Part shown: in pieces, positions 9,401 to 17,327 of the stretch
How positions within the stretch are numbered: the first letter of the stretch is position 1
How the letters are laid out: each line of letters opens with the position of its first letter
Assembly (NCBI GenBank): GCA_963678085.1
Contig: OY782680.1
Span: 1,860,001 to 1,924,000, forward strand
Source of the DNA: Aliishimia sp963678085
GTDB lineage: Bacteria; Pseudomonadota; Alphaproteobacteria; Rhodobacterales; Rhodobacteraceae
Length of the DNA stretch: 64,000 nucleotides
Reading direction: 5' to 3'
Position numbers and translations under genes: made by a program
Notes under the pieces: model-generated
Databases searched by the model: none
Told to the model about the DNA's origin: nothing
Seen by the model: only the letters and a program-made list of their open reading frames with translations

Positions 9401-10070
9401 CTATGACGGCTATATCACCTATTTCGATGAAGATGGGAATGAAACCGGCCGTCTCAACTTCACCGAGATCGAGGAGATTATTCCTTGCTTTACACCCGGC
9501 ACGCGTATCGCAACAGCGCAAGGGGATGCGCTGGTCGAGACGCTGAAACCCGGCGATCAGATCCTCACGCGCGATCATGGTTTGCAAACTTTGCGATGGG
9601 TGGGTGAGCGCCGCCTGACTTTGCAAAATTTGCAAAACGCCCCGCATTTGCAACCGGTGCTTTTGCAAAAAGGTGCATTGGGGGCGAATATGCCAGAGCG
9701 GGACATGCTGGTCTCGCCCAATCACCGGGTGCTGATCAACAGTGCTGAGACCGCTCTCTATTTTGATGCGCGCGAGGTGCTCGTCGCTGCAAAGCACCTA
9801 ACTGCGTTACCCGGTATTGAGGTGGCAGAGGTTACTCAGATTACCTATATCCACCTGCTCTTTGATCGCCATGAGGTTGTCCTATCCGATGGTGCCTGGA
9901 GCGAAAGTTTCCAGCCCGGCGACATGACGCTCGGCGCGATGGGGGCGGCGCAACAGGCTGAGATCTTTGAGCTTTTCCCAGAGTTGGAAACCCGCGCGGG
10001 TCAAGAACGATATGCGGCTGCGCGCGTGACCCTCAAGCGCCATGAGGCCGAGCTATTGACGTCTCTCTAG
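6432..10070 (+). CDS. Large RTX / cadherin-like repeat protein with C-terminal Hint domain
   Basis: A 1212-residue, very acidic protein without a Sec signal, typical of type I secretion substrates. The N-terminal part contains two copies of one module (about 60-180 and 320-450), each with a TFEIFDVDY- or SFRIADLDF-like strand, D-G-N-(Q/R)-(V/I)-PVEF, and IAGP...SLEI. RTX calcium-binding blocks with GGxGxD repeats lie at about 215-246, 456-510 and 855-960. Three cadherin-like tandem repeats lie at about 582-672, 673-765 and 766-858 (each with NDSDPD/NDRDPDGDD and FTP or FTS). A Hint (hedgehog/intein-type) domain starts at Cys1019 (CFTPGTRIATAQG) and includes SPNHRVLI, so self-cleavage is possible. 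Start supported by AGGAG. No secretion genes are in the window. The last four bases overlap the convergent nucleotidyltransferase. The substrate or surface role is unknown. Confidence 0.88.
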   Translation: MTGYVYRWQDGAIDGTNSVDGPDGRVSISVATPTNAEGRCWLIGKFTSGDSDPELGAYGTSSPVSLHADFATPISDVTFEIFDVDYIAERWDDKVTIIALDEDGNQVPVEFSNLGQHSVSGNTIEADGSASSNIDGPGATDTVTVTIAGPIVSLEIVHDNGSDFEQAGTIAIGDLHFNAAGPVDPDGVVDGEAFDETMVLGYDDSNAPTDQGGDRITTGDDTIYGNGGDDSIDGDAGDDLIYGDSGRQQAAPQTERVALEWSQSPYAADRSWVEDFSQNVGGITVDVCVRSENYHLSVEHSTDQINVDGIADDGDPVNDTSSISLGSSNATAAGTVSVEFSSQVENVSFRIADLDFSASVTVNAYDGDGNRIPVEFVNAGSGVELQDEDGDGVVDTAEDADYETGSPETSPLNSVGVFIAGPVDCLEIIYDAEGNLGSSTHISDIYFDATTGAELGLAGDDTITGGAGADTIYGEEGDDVLEGGAGADSLFGGDDRDILLANGGDTVDGGAGGDDYDILDLRGLGQFYLTGPSGSGDPVPDSNGNGYDGMVIFVNDEEEPTGETISFTEIEFFRGDNVGRPPIANDDTAEVMEDSSVNIAVLLNDSDPDAQAITVISATSPDGHVAINPDGSLTFTPAADFNGPTTITYTISDPDGNEDTATVYVTVTPVNDAPIACDDSDSTDENTPVTIDLRANDRDPDGDDFIVVAASVPAEQGSLTANPDGTYVFTPADDFVGEAVISYTIEDEGGLQDSAVHLIQVREVNVAPVAVDDVLSDPILAGTAITIDALSNDSDPDGDDLAIVSASVPAAQGTVAIIGNQLVFTSNSGFEGTANITYTIEDEAGLTDTAQVYIPVSDGIVTGTGGGDLINAGYLGDPGFDNIDDEDALLPGDAPNDDVVHAGAGDDTILAGLGDDEVLGGSGDDLIDGGTGDDTLWGGDDRDRFENVNAGDSVDGGSGGDDYDILDLTDPDAAGSFTITRTNEDENGNGYDGYITYFDEDGNETGRLNFTEIEEIIPCFTPGTRIATAQGDALVETLKPGDQILTRDHGLQTLRWVGERRLTLQNLQNAPHLQPVLLQKGALGANMPERDMLVSPNHRVLINSAETALYFDAREVLVAAKHLTALPGIEVAEVTQITYIHLLFDRHEVVLSDGAWSESFQPGDMTLGAMGAAQQAEIFELFPELETRAGQERYAAARVTLKRHEAELLTSL
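9581..9669. repeat. TTTGCAAA palindrome cluster, four copies in 89 bp
   Basis: Exact TTTGCAAA at 9581, 9620, 9629 and 9662 within the Hint-domain coding region. All four fall in the same frame and are read as Leu-Gln (TTG CAA); two are 9 bp apart. The preceding 9.5 kb has no exact copy. Confidence 0.7.
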
Positions 10071-10660
10071 GTTTGCCCGGCGCGCCAAACCTGCCAGGCT
10101 TCTGGTGTGTCCAGATCCAGCAATGCGCGCTGTCCCGGCAAAGGGACCAATTGAACCTTGTCCTTGTGGCGCTTTAAAATCGCAGCGCCCCCGATGTCGT
10201 GCGCAAGGTTTAGCAAATCGGGGAAAACGCGCTGATCAAAGAGGATCGGATGGCCGGGCTTGCCATCTTGCGTGGCCCCGCGCCAGATCCAAGCTTCGGG
10301 ATGCGCCGCGCGGGCCTTAATGACAGCGCGTAAATCGGCCGCCTCAATCTCTACCAAATCGGCCAGCATCAGTAAAAAGCATGGGCGGTCTGACAAATGC
10401 TGCGTCCCCGCGCGTATTGAGCCGCCCATCCCCTCAACGGCCTGCGGCGCGATTAAGGTCTGAACTGGCAGGCCTGACAAAGCTGCGATATGGGCCGGGC
10501 GTTCGGGGCGCAAAAGCACGGTCACATCATCGCTGGCCAGCAACGCGCGCTCTGCTTGGATGCGCAAGAGCGGCGCGCCATTTACAGGCTCCAAAAGCTT
10601 GTCGCGCGCGCCCATTCGCCGACTTGCCCCGCCCGCAAGCAGCAAAATCGGGGTGGGCAT
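10067..10660 (-). CDS. MobA-like NTP transferase (MocA/molybdenum cofactor guanylyl- or cytidylyltransferase family)
   Basis: A 197-residue nucleotidyltransferase. It starts with LLLAGGASRRMGARDKLL, the nucleotide-binding loop of the MobA/MocA group, and has the metal-binding region LMLADLVEIEAADL and the GKPGHPILF segment near residue 135. The relatives MocA and MobA add CMP or GMP to molybdopterin, but this clade also includes proteins of unknown substrate. The ATG at 10660 shares its A with the TGA of the upstream flavoprotein gene (TGATG), so the two are probably translationally coupled; GTG at 10663 is an alternative start. The stop shares CTAG with that of the convergent RTX gene. Confidence 0.75.
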   Translation of the reverse strand: MPTPILLLAGGASRRMGARDKLLEPVNGAPLLRIQAERALLASDDVTVLLRPERPAHIAALSGLPVQTLIAPQAVEGMGGSIRAGTQHLSDRPCFLLMLADLVEIEAADLRAVIKARAAHPEAWIWRGATQDGKPGHPILFDQRVFPDLLNLAHDIGGAAILKRHKDKVQLVPLPGQRALLDLDTPEAWQVWRAGQT

Positions 10661-13077
10661 CACCCGCGCATCCGTGCACCATCGCCATCAAAGAGTACCT
10701 CTGAGAGCAGCGTCGCTTTGCGCATTTGCCCCAAGATTTCAATCTCGACCACGCGCCCCTCCTCGATCTGATCCCGTGGTAAAAACCCTTGCGCGATGGA
10801 TTTGCCCGCAAAGTGAGAAAACCCGCCCGAGGTGCAAAACCCTACGACCTTGCCGTCAAGCCAAATCGGTTCATAGCCATGCACATCTGCTCCGTCTGCA
10901 TCCACCTCAAAGGCGCAAAGTTGGCGGGCCGGGGGGCTATCCCGCTCGGCCTCAGCCGCCGCGCGCCCAATGAAATCAGCCTCTTTTTTGAAAGAGATAA
11001 AGCGATCCATGCCCGTTTCCGCTGCTGTGTAGTCGGGCGAGAACTCTGCCCCCCACGAGCCAAAGAACTTATCCAGGCGCAGGGACATAATCGCGCGCAT
11101 GCCAAAGGGCACAATCCCGTGCTTTTGCCCCTCGGCCCAAAGCGTGTTCCAGAGCTGACGCTGCGCCATGGGATCGCAGTAAATCTCATAACCCAGATCG
11201 CCGGTATAACTGACGCGCTGCACGATACAGTCCGTTTGCCCTATAACCATACGGGTGACATCCATGAACTTGATCGCCCCCGCATCGACAAGCGTGCAAG
11301 CATCCAGCACCTCGCGCGCTTTGGGACCAGCGAGAGAAAACCCGTTGCGACGATCAGAAATATTTTCGATGCGAACGCCATCGCCCGCGTTTTGCAGGAA
11401 CCAGCGCATATGGAAGGCTTGTGCGCCGTAAGAGGCGGTGAGCTGAAACTCTGTGTCCGTCAGGCAAGAAATCGTGAAATCGCCGATCAGTTTGCCCTTG
11501 GGTGAGAGCATCGGGGTCAAGGAAATACGGCCCGGTTTCGGCACGCGCCCGGCCATGATCCGATCGAGCCAAGCGCGGGCGTTGGGGCCGGTGATACTGT
11601 ATTTACCGAAATTATGCACCTCGGTGATGCCCACCCCGCCGCGCACGGCGCGCACTTCGCGGCCGGTGGCCTCAAACGCGTCAGAGCGGCGGAAGGACGG
11701 GGTTTCAAAGTTTGGCTCAGCCCCACGCGCAAAGTAATTCACCACCTCAAGCCCGTATTGATGGCCCCAAACCGCGCCAAGCTCGGTGAATATGTCATAC
11801 ATGGGGGTGGTGTTGTGCGGGCGCGCGGCGGGTAGCTCTTCGTTGGGATAGGCGACCGAGAAGCGTTTTTGGTAATTCTCGATCACCTTGGGCAGGGTGT
11901 AACCGGGGGTGATCCAATCGCCGAAACGGGCCACATCCATGGCGATCGTGTCGCGCTCGGTCTCGCCCTCAATCATCCATTGCGCAAGCATCAAGCCAAC
12001 GCCGCCCCCTTGGCTAAAGCCTGCCATCACGCCGCAAGCCGACCAATAATTGCGCATACCCGGCACGGGGCCGACCAGAGGGTTGCCATCGGGCGCAAAG
12101 GTGAAGGGGCCGTGAATCACCGATTTCACACCGGCCCTCTCAAGGTCAGGAAAGCGCTTATAGGCAAAGGCGATACTGTCTTCGATCTTGTCAAAATCAT
12201 CAGGCAGCAGTTCTTGACCGAACTCATAGCTGGTCCCGCCCACGGCCCAGGGGCGGCAGGGCTGTTCATAAAACCCGATGCATAGGCCCTTGCCTTCTTG
12301 GCGCAGATAGCTCTCGCCAGCCGGGTCCATGACATGGGGGTGCTCTTTGCCCTCAGCCATCATTTCAGTGATCAAGGGCACCTCATCGGTGATCAGATAT
12401 TGATGCTCCATCGGGTGCAGCGGGAAATACACCCCGGCCAGCGCGCCCACCTCACGCGCCCAAAGCCCGCCTGCATTGACGATATGTTCGGCGTGAATGG
12501 TGCCCTTAGACGTGACCACATCCCAAGAGCCATTGGGGCGCTGATTGGTTTCTTGCACCATGCATTGCGTGACAATCTCAGCCCCGCCCATGCGCGCTGC
12601 CTTTGCATAGGCTTGGGTGGTGCCGGAGGGGTCCAAATGCCCGTCAAGCGGATCATATAGCGCGCCCCAAATACCATCTGTATTGGTGACTGGCGCAATT
12701 TTGCGGATCTCTTCTGGCCCGACGATTTCCGTCTCAAGCCCCATAAACCGGTGCTTGGCGCGCTCTGCCAGGAGCATATCAAAGCGATCCTGATTGTCGG
12801 CCAACGTCACCCCGCCCACATGATGCAGCCCGCAGCTGAGCCCGGTGATCTCCTCTAACTCTTTATAAAGCCGGATGGTGTAGCCTTGCAGCGCGGCCAT
12901 ATTGGTATCGCCATTGAGCGTGTGAAAGCCCCCCGCCGCATGCCAGGTGGAGCCTGCGGTGAGCTCGGCGCGCTCAAGCAGCATGACGTCAGACCAGCCA
13001 AGCTTGGTGAGATGATACAGCACTGAGCAGCCAACAACGCCGCCCCCAATCACACATACACGGGTGGTGGTTTTCAT
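10660..13077 (-). CDS. Dimethylglycine/sarcosine dehydrogenase-type flavoprotein with GcvT domain (paralogue 1)
   Basis: An 805-residue FAD enzyme. Residues about 6-370 are a DAO domain with the dinucleotide motif VCVIGGGVVGCSVLYHL and the sequence GSTWHAAGG, whose His is the covalent FAD attachment site in DMGDH and SARDH. A short linker domain follows, then a GcvT (aminomethyltransferase-like, folate-binding) domain from about 430 and a GcvT C-terminal barrel to the end. Known members demethylate dimethylglycine or sarcosine and pass the methyl carbon to tetrahydrofolate; the substrate here is not determinable. The ATG at 13077 has AGAGGAG 7 nt upstream. It is divergent from a paralogue at 13277 and coupled to the MobA-like gene. 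Glycine-betaine degradation is the likeliest setting. Confidence 0.85.
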   Translation of the reverse strand: MKTTTRVCVIGGGVVGCSVLYHLTKLGWSDVMLLERAELTAGSTWHAAGGFHTLNGDTNMAALQGYTIRLYKELEEITGLSCGLHHVGGVTLADNQDRFDMLLAERAKHRFMGLETEIVGPEEIRKIAPVTNTDGIWGALYDPLDGHLDPSGTTQAYAKAARMGGAEIVTQCMVQETNQRPNGSWDVVTSKGTIHAEHIVNAGGLWAREVGALAGVYFPLHPMEHQYLITDEVPLITEMMAEGKEHPHVMDPAGESYLRQEGKGLCIGFYEQPCRPWAVGGTSYEFGQELLPDDFDKIEDSIAFAYKRFPDLERAGVKSVIHGPFTFAPDGNPLVGPVPGMRNYWSACGVMAGFSQGGGVGLMLAQWMIEGETERDTIAMDVARFGDWITPGYTLPKVIENYQKRFSVAYPNEELPAARPHNTTPMYDIFTELGAVWGHQYGLEVVNYFARGAEPNFETPSFRRSDAFEATGREVRAVRGGVGITEVHNFGKYSITGPNARAWLDRIMAGRVPKPGRISLTPMLSPKGKLIGDFTISCLTDTEFQLTASYGAQAFHMRWFLQNAGDGVRIENISDRRNGFSLAGPKAREVLDACTLVDAGAIKFMDVTRMVIGQTDCIVQRVSYTGDLGYEIYCDPMAQRQLWNTLWAEGQKHGIVPFGMRAIMSLRLDKFFGSWGAEFSPDYTAAETGMDRFISFKKEADFIGRAAAEAERDSPPARQLCAFEVDADGADVHGYEPIWLDGKVVGFCTSGGFSHFAGKSIAQGFLPRDQIEEGRVVEIEILGQMRKATLLSEVLFDGDGARMRG

Positions 13078-13083
13078 CTGCAC

Positions 13084-13276
13084 ACTCCTCTTAGGCGGGG
13101 CGCCTATCGGCGCATTCGATTTTACGGAGATGCCTCCGGCCTCTCCTGGTTTGGACAGAAGACTAAGGCCAGTGCTTTGAAACCTAAAGGGGGTTTGCGA
13201 CGGCAGATGTCGGGAATGGGCAATCTTAACGATTTGCTCTGGAAGATGTTGCCAGGACAGCGAGGAGGATTTTCAG
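13084..13276. promoter_or_regulatory. Divergent promoter region between two DMGDH-type genes, with leader hairpins
   Basis: The 193-bp spacer must hold both promoters. Two small perfect hairpins lie just upstream of the minus-strand gene: GCGCC-TATC-GGCGC at 13100-13113 and CGGAG-ATGC-CTCCG at 13125-13138. They could structure its 5' leader. I looked for a glycine-riboswitch core and did not find one. Confidence 0.35.
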
Positions 13277-15697
13277 ATGCGTACACATGCTCAGGCGGTG
13301 GTGATTGGCGGCGGTGTTATCGGCTGCTCGATCTTATATCATTTTACCAAGATGGGCTGGCGCGATGTGGTGCTGCTTGAAAGGGATGAGCTGACCTCGG
13401 GTTCAACCTGGCATGCAGCGGCGAATATCCACGGGCTGCATGACAGTGCAAATATCAGCCGGATCCAGCATTATACGATGACCCTGTATAATGCGCTGGA
13501 GGCTGAAACAGGGCAATCTTGCGGTGTGTTCCAGCCCGGCTCGCTTTATCTTGCGCAGACAGAGGAGCGTGAGCACCAATTGCGTCTGCAAGCAGCTAAG
13601 GCCAAGCTTTACGGGATGAATTTCCATGAAATTGACCGGGTTGAGGCAGAGCGCCTGCACCCTTTGGTCAACTATGATGGCATTCGCTGCATCATGTGGG
13701 AACCCGACGGCGGCAATGTGGACCCCTCAGGCGTGACCCATGCCTATGCGGCCGGGGCCAAGCAGAACGGGGCGGAAATTCATCGCTTTACCCCGGTTAC
13801 GGCGACGCGCGCGCTTGGCGATGGCACATGGGTCGTGGAAACCCCGAAAGGTGAGATCAAAACGCCCTGGGTGATTAATGCTGCGGGTCTTTGGGGGCGT
13901 GAGGTTGCGGCTTTGGCCGGGATCACCTTGCCGCTGCAACCTACCGAGCACCAGTATTTTGTGACCGAAACCATTGCCGAGATTGAGGGGATGGAGCGCC
14001 GCCTGCCCTCCGTAGCTGACCGCGATGGCGAATATTACCTGCGTCAAGAGGGCAAGGGGCTCTTGGTCGGGGCCTATGAGAAAGATCTGCGGCTTTGGGC
14101 TGAGGACGGCACGCCGCTCGATTTCGCCCATGATCTATTCCCCGATGATCTAGAGCGCATTGAAGAGAACATGATGCGCGCCATTGAACGCGTGCCTGCG
14201 GTGGGCGAGGCCGGGATCAAACGCGTGATCAACGGGCCGATGATTTGGTCGCCCGATAGTAACGTGATCCTGGGGCCGGTGCCCGAAAAACCGGGCTATT
14301 TCTGCTGTAACGGCATTATTCCGGGCTTTTCGCAATCGGCCGGCATGGGGCTTATGGTGGCGGATTGGCTTGTGGAAGGCGAGATGCGCTATGATATGTT
14401 TGCTTGGGATATGGCGCGCTTTGGCGATTGGGCGGATGAGGCCTTTACCAAGGCGCGGGTGCGCGATGTCTATGCGCATCGTTTCAAAATCCACTTTCCC
14501 AATGAAGAACGCGAAGCCGGTCGCCCGTCGCGCACCCGTCCTGCCTATGAGATGCAAAAACAGAATGGTGCCGTGTTTGGTCTGAACTATGGTTGGGAGC
14601 ACCCGCTTTGGTTTGCAGATGCACCTGGTGCGAAAGACACCGACGGGTTCACACGTCAAAACTGGTTTGAACCGGTTGGGGCCGAATGCCGTATGTTGCG
14701 TGATCGCGCCGGGATCATCGATATTTCCAACTTTGCAAAATATATTTGCAAAGGGCCTGGAGCTGAGGATTGGCTCAATGCCGTCTTTGCAAATAAGATG
14801 CCGCGCGAAGTCGGGCGCTCCTGCCTAACGCCGCTGATTTCAGTTCGCGGCGGAATTGCAGGCGATGCAACGGTGACACGAACCGGTGAAGACGAGTTCT
14901 GGGTTATCTCCTCTGGAATGGCCGAACGTTATCAAAAACGCTTCTATGATATGGTGCCTTTGCCAGAAGGCACGGTTTTTGAAAGCAAAACCGAAGAGAT
15001 GTGCGGATTTAACGTCGCTGGGCCCAAATCGCGGGAGATTTTGCAAAGATTAACCAATGCCTCTTTGCAAACCGAAGATTTTCCCTTCATGCGCTCCAAA
15101 ATGATTGAGCTTGCGGGGGTCCAATGTCTCGCGTTGCGGGTCTCCTTTACCGGGGATCTCGGGTGGGAGCTGCACTGCAAAACCGAAGACCAAGCCCAGC
15201 TCTATGCGGCGTTGCTCGAGGCCGGACAAGAGTTCGGAGCGGGGCCTGTGGGCAGCCGCGCGCTCATGAGTTTGCGCGTCGAAAAAGGCTATGGGTCATG
15301 GAGCCGCGAGTACTCGCCAGAATATTGGCCGCAAGAAGTTGGGCTTGAGCGACTTTGCAAACTCGACAAAGAGTTTTTGCATAAATCCGCGTGTGAAGAC
15401 GTATTGGCGGAACCAAGCCGTGAAAATCTGGTTCTCATGCATCTCAGCGATGCGGATACGGATGCATCCGGCGCAGATGCAACAGGTGGTGAGCCGATCT
15501 TTAAGGACGGCGTTGGGATTGGTCGCGTCACCTCCGGTGCTTATGGCTATACCGTCGGAATGAGCCTCGCACTTGGCTTTGTTAACGGCGCAGGTCCAGG
15601 TGATGAGGTCGATGTTATGGTGCTTGGGCGGCCGCATCGCGCAACACTTCTTGAGCATCCGCCTTTTGATCCCAAAGGGCAACGCCTGCGCGCATAG
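13277..15697 (+). CDS. Dimethylglycine/sarcosine dehydrogenase-type flavoprotein with GcvT domain (paralogue 2)
   Basis: An 806-residue paralogue of the divergent gene with the same order: DAO domain with AVVIGGGVIGCSILYHF and the FAD-His motif GSTWHAAAN, a linker, a GcvT domain from about residue 430 and a GcvT C-terminal barrel. The ATG at 13277 has GAGGAGG just upstream. The active-site neighbourhood after the FAD His differs (NIHGLHDSAN here, GFHTLNGDTN in the paralogue), so the substrate probably differs. The first 1.45 kb contains no TTTGCAAA, while the GcvT half contains six copies in three different frames (FAK, ICK, FAN, LQ, LQ, LCK), so the DNA texture changes inside the gene near 14.7 kb. 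Confidence 0.85.
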   Translation: MRTHAQAVVIGGGVIGCSILYHFTKMGWRDVVLLERDELTSGSTWHAAANIHGLHDSANISRIQHYTMTLYNALEAETGQSCGVFQPGSLYLAQTEEREHQLRLQAAKAKLYGMNFHEIDRVEAERLHPLVNYDGIRCIMWEPDGGNVDPSGVTHAYAAGAKQNGAEIHRFTPVTATRALGDGTWVVETPKGEIKTPWVINAAGLWGREVAALAGITLPLQPTEHQYFVTETIAEIEGMERRLPSVADRDGEYYLRQEGKGLLVGAYEKDLRLWAEDGTPLDFAHDLFPDDLERIEENMMRAIERVPAVGEAGIKRVINGPMIWSPDSNVILGPVPEKPGYFCCNGIIPGFSQSAGMGLMVADWLVEGEMRYDMFAWDMARFGDWADEAFTKARVRDVYAHRFKIHFPNEEREAGRPSRTRPAYEMQKQNGAVFGLNYGWEHPLWFADAPGAKDTDGFTRQNWFEPVGAECRMLRDRAGIIDISNFAKYICKGPGAEDWLNAVFANKMPREVGRSCLTPLISVRGGIAGDATVTRTGEDEFWVISSGMAERYQKRFYDMVPLPEGTVFESKTEEMCGFNVAGPKSREILQRLTNASLQTEDFPFMRSKMIELAGVQCLALRVSFTGDLGWELHCKTEDQAQLYAALLEAGQEFGAGPVGSRALMSLRVEKGYGSWSREYSPEYWPQEVGLERLCKLDKEFLHKSACEDVLAEPSRENLVLMHLSDADTDASGADATGGEPIFKDGVGIGRVTSGAYGYTVGMSLALGFVNGAGPGDEVDVMVLGRPHRATLLEHPPFDPKGQRLRA
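14732..15361. repeat. TTTGCAAA cluster in the GcvT half of the second DMGDH-type gene
   Basis: Exact copies begin at 14732, 14745, 14786, 15040, 15064 and 15354. They occupy all three codon phases relative to the gene, so codon preference alone cannot explain them. Confidence 0.7.
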
Positions 15698-15744
15698 CGG
15701 CACTGCGCCGCGCCTGTTCACCTTGCGCAAATTGCTTTGGAGAT

Positions 15745-15764
15745 ATAGTTTAGCGTTAAACTAT
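15745..15764. promoter_or_regulatory. Inverted repeat in front of lipA
   Basis: Perfect 8-bp arms ATAGTTTA and TAAACTAT around GCGT, ending 13 bp before the lipA ATG. It could be an operator or a leader hairpin that affects the weak ribosome-binding site. Nothing more can be said from the sequence. Confidence 0.4.
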
Positions 15765-15777
15765 TTGCGGTGATGTG

Positions 15778-16728
15778 ATGCGAGACTTGAAAATACCCGA
15801 CCAACGGCACCCGGAAAAGGCGCACCGCCCGGACAATGCGCAACCCAAAAAGCCAGATTGGATCCGCGTTAAAGCGCCCGGCGGGGCGGGGTATCAGGAC
15901 ACGCATAAAATTATGCGCGAAAATAATCTCGTGACCGTCTGCGAAGAGGCCGGTTGCCCGAATGTCGGGGAATGCTGGTCTCAAGGTCATGCTACCATGA
16001 TGATTATGGGCGAGATTTGCACGCGTGGTTGTACGTTTTGCAATATTGCAACTGGCAAACCCGATGCGCTTGACGCGTTTGAGCCGGGGCGCGTTGCGTT
16101 CGCTGTGCAAAAGCTCGGCCTCAATCACGTTGTGATCACATCAGTGGATCGCGACGACCTGAATGATGGCGGGGCGGACCACTTCGCGCAAACCATCCGG
16201 GCGGTACGCCATCGTTCGCCGCAGACCACAATCGAAATCTTAACGCCCGACTTTCTGAAATGCGATTCTACCGCGCTAGAAATCGTGGTTGAGGCGCGGC
16301 CAGATGTGTTTAACCACAATCTCGAAACGGTGCCTGGGCTGTATCCCGAAGTGCGGCCCGGAGCCCGCTATTTTCACAGTTTGCGATTGCTGCAGCGGGT
16401 TAAGGAGTTGGATCCATTAGTTTTTACCAAGTCGGGAATCATGGTCGGTTTGGGCGAAGATCGCCAAGCCGTGATGCAGGTCATGGATGATATGCGTGCT
16501 GCCGACATCGACTTTTTGACAATCGGCCAGTATTTGCAGCCAACACCTAAGCACCATGCCGTTAACCGTTTCGTGACCCCAGAGGAATTCGCATCCTACG
16601 AAAAAGCTGCCTATGGCAAGGGCTTCTTGATGGTCTCTGCAACCCCGCTCACGCGATCAAGTTATCATGCCGGGGATGATTTTGCAAAGCTGAGGTCAGC
16701 GCGCCAAGCAAAGCTTGCTAATCTGTAA
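15778..16728 (+). CDS. lipA: Lipoyl synthase
   Basis: A 316-residue radical-SAM enzyme that inserts two sulfurs into protein-bound octanoyl groups to form lipoate, needed by pyruvate and 2-oxoglutarate dehydrogenases and the glycine cleavage H protein. It has both iron-sulfur sites: the auxiliary cluster motif CEEAGCPNVGECW and the radical-SAM motif CTRGCTFCNIA, and near the C terminus a TPLTRSSYHA segment that supplies the conserved serine ligand of the auxiliary cluster. The ATG at 15778 is preferred to the adjacent GTG at 15775; the ribosome-binding site is weak. Its stop overlaps the convergent hpt by 11 nt. Confidence 0.96.
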   Translation: MRDLKIPDQRHPEKAHRPDNAQPKKPDWIRVKAPGGAGYQDTHKIMRENNLVTVCEEAGCPNVGECWSQGHATMMIMGEICTRGCTFCNIATGKPDALDAFEPGRVAFAVQKLGLNHVVITSVDRDDLNDGGADHFAQTIRAVRHRSPQTTIEILTPDFLKCDSTALEIVVEARPDVFNHNLETVPGLYPEVRPGARYFHSLRLLQRVKELDPLVFTKSGIMVGLGEDRQAVMQVMDDMRAADIDFLTIGQYLQPTPKHHAVNRFVTPEEFASYEKAAYGKGFLMVSATPLTRSSYHAGDDFAKLRSARQAKLANL

Positions 16729-17257
16729 AGCGAACTTTTCCGATATATGGTAAGTTTCGATTGCGCTGCGCATAGTCGATTCCATAGCCAACGACAAATT
16801 CGTCAGGGATTTCAAACCCGATCCAATCGGCCCTGAAATCTACTTCTCGCCTTGTGGGTTTGTCGAGCAGAGCAATGGTTTGCAAACGTGCTGGTTGGCG
16901 TGTTTGCAAAAGCTGGTGGACATGATGCATCGTGTGCCCAGTATCTACAATGTCTTCGACCACCAACACATCGCGGCCCTCGATGGTGCTGCGTAAGTCT
17001 TTGAGAATGCGGACTTCTCGACTGCTTTCGGTCGCGTTTCCATAAGACGAAGCTTCGAGAAAATCCACCTCGATGGGAAGGTTTAGCTCGCGCACCAGAT
17101 CTGCGATAAATACAAATGAGCCACGCAAAAGCCCCACAACCACCAGCTTATTGGTATTTGCAAAACTTTGCTCAATCTCTTTGCAAAGCTCTTCGATCCG
17201 GCAAGCAATGGCTTTGGCTGAGATCATTTTGTCAATTTCATATGGTCGCTGCGTCAT
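16718..17257 (-). CDS. hpt: Hypoxanthine phosphoribosyltransferase
   Basis: A 179-residue type I phosphoribosyltransferase for purine salvage (hypoxanthine or guanine plus PRPP). The PRPP loop is VLVVEDIVDTGHTM, the pyrophosphate loop GLLRGSFVFIADL, and the C-terminal region has the GFEIPDEFVVGYGIDY signature of bacterial HPRT. The start is ATG 17257 (MTQRPYEID) with GAGGGG just upstream; twelve further upstream codons are in frame but carry no support. It contains four TTTGCAAA copies in 310 bp, very dense for a housekeeping gene. Confidence 0.94.
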   Translation of the reverse strand: MTQRPYEIDKMISAKAIACRIEELCKEIEQSFANTNKLVVVGLLRGSFVFIADLVRELNLPIEVDFLEASSYGNATESSREVRILKDLRSTIEGRDVLVVEDIVDTGHTMHHVHQLLQTRQPARLQTIALLDKPTRREVDFRADWIGFEIPDEFVVGYGIDYAQRNRNLPYIGKVRFTD

Positions 17258-17327
17258 GCTGCCCCTCTTGATCCGGCGTTGATTTTGCAACACTTATCTT
17301 GCGCAAAACACATCAAAGAACCAGCCC

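Noticed and set aside
8913..9797. 294-codon minus-strand frame inside the RTX gene
   Set aside because: It mirrors the repetitive Gly-Asp codons of the real gene (Ile/Val-rich repeats) and has no start signal.
13084..13276. Glycine riboswitch before a DMGDH-type gene
   Set aside because: The characteristic glycine aptamer core is not present; only short hairpins are.
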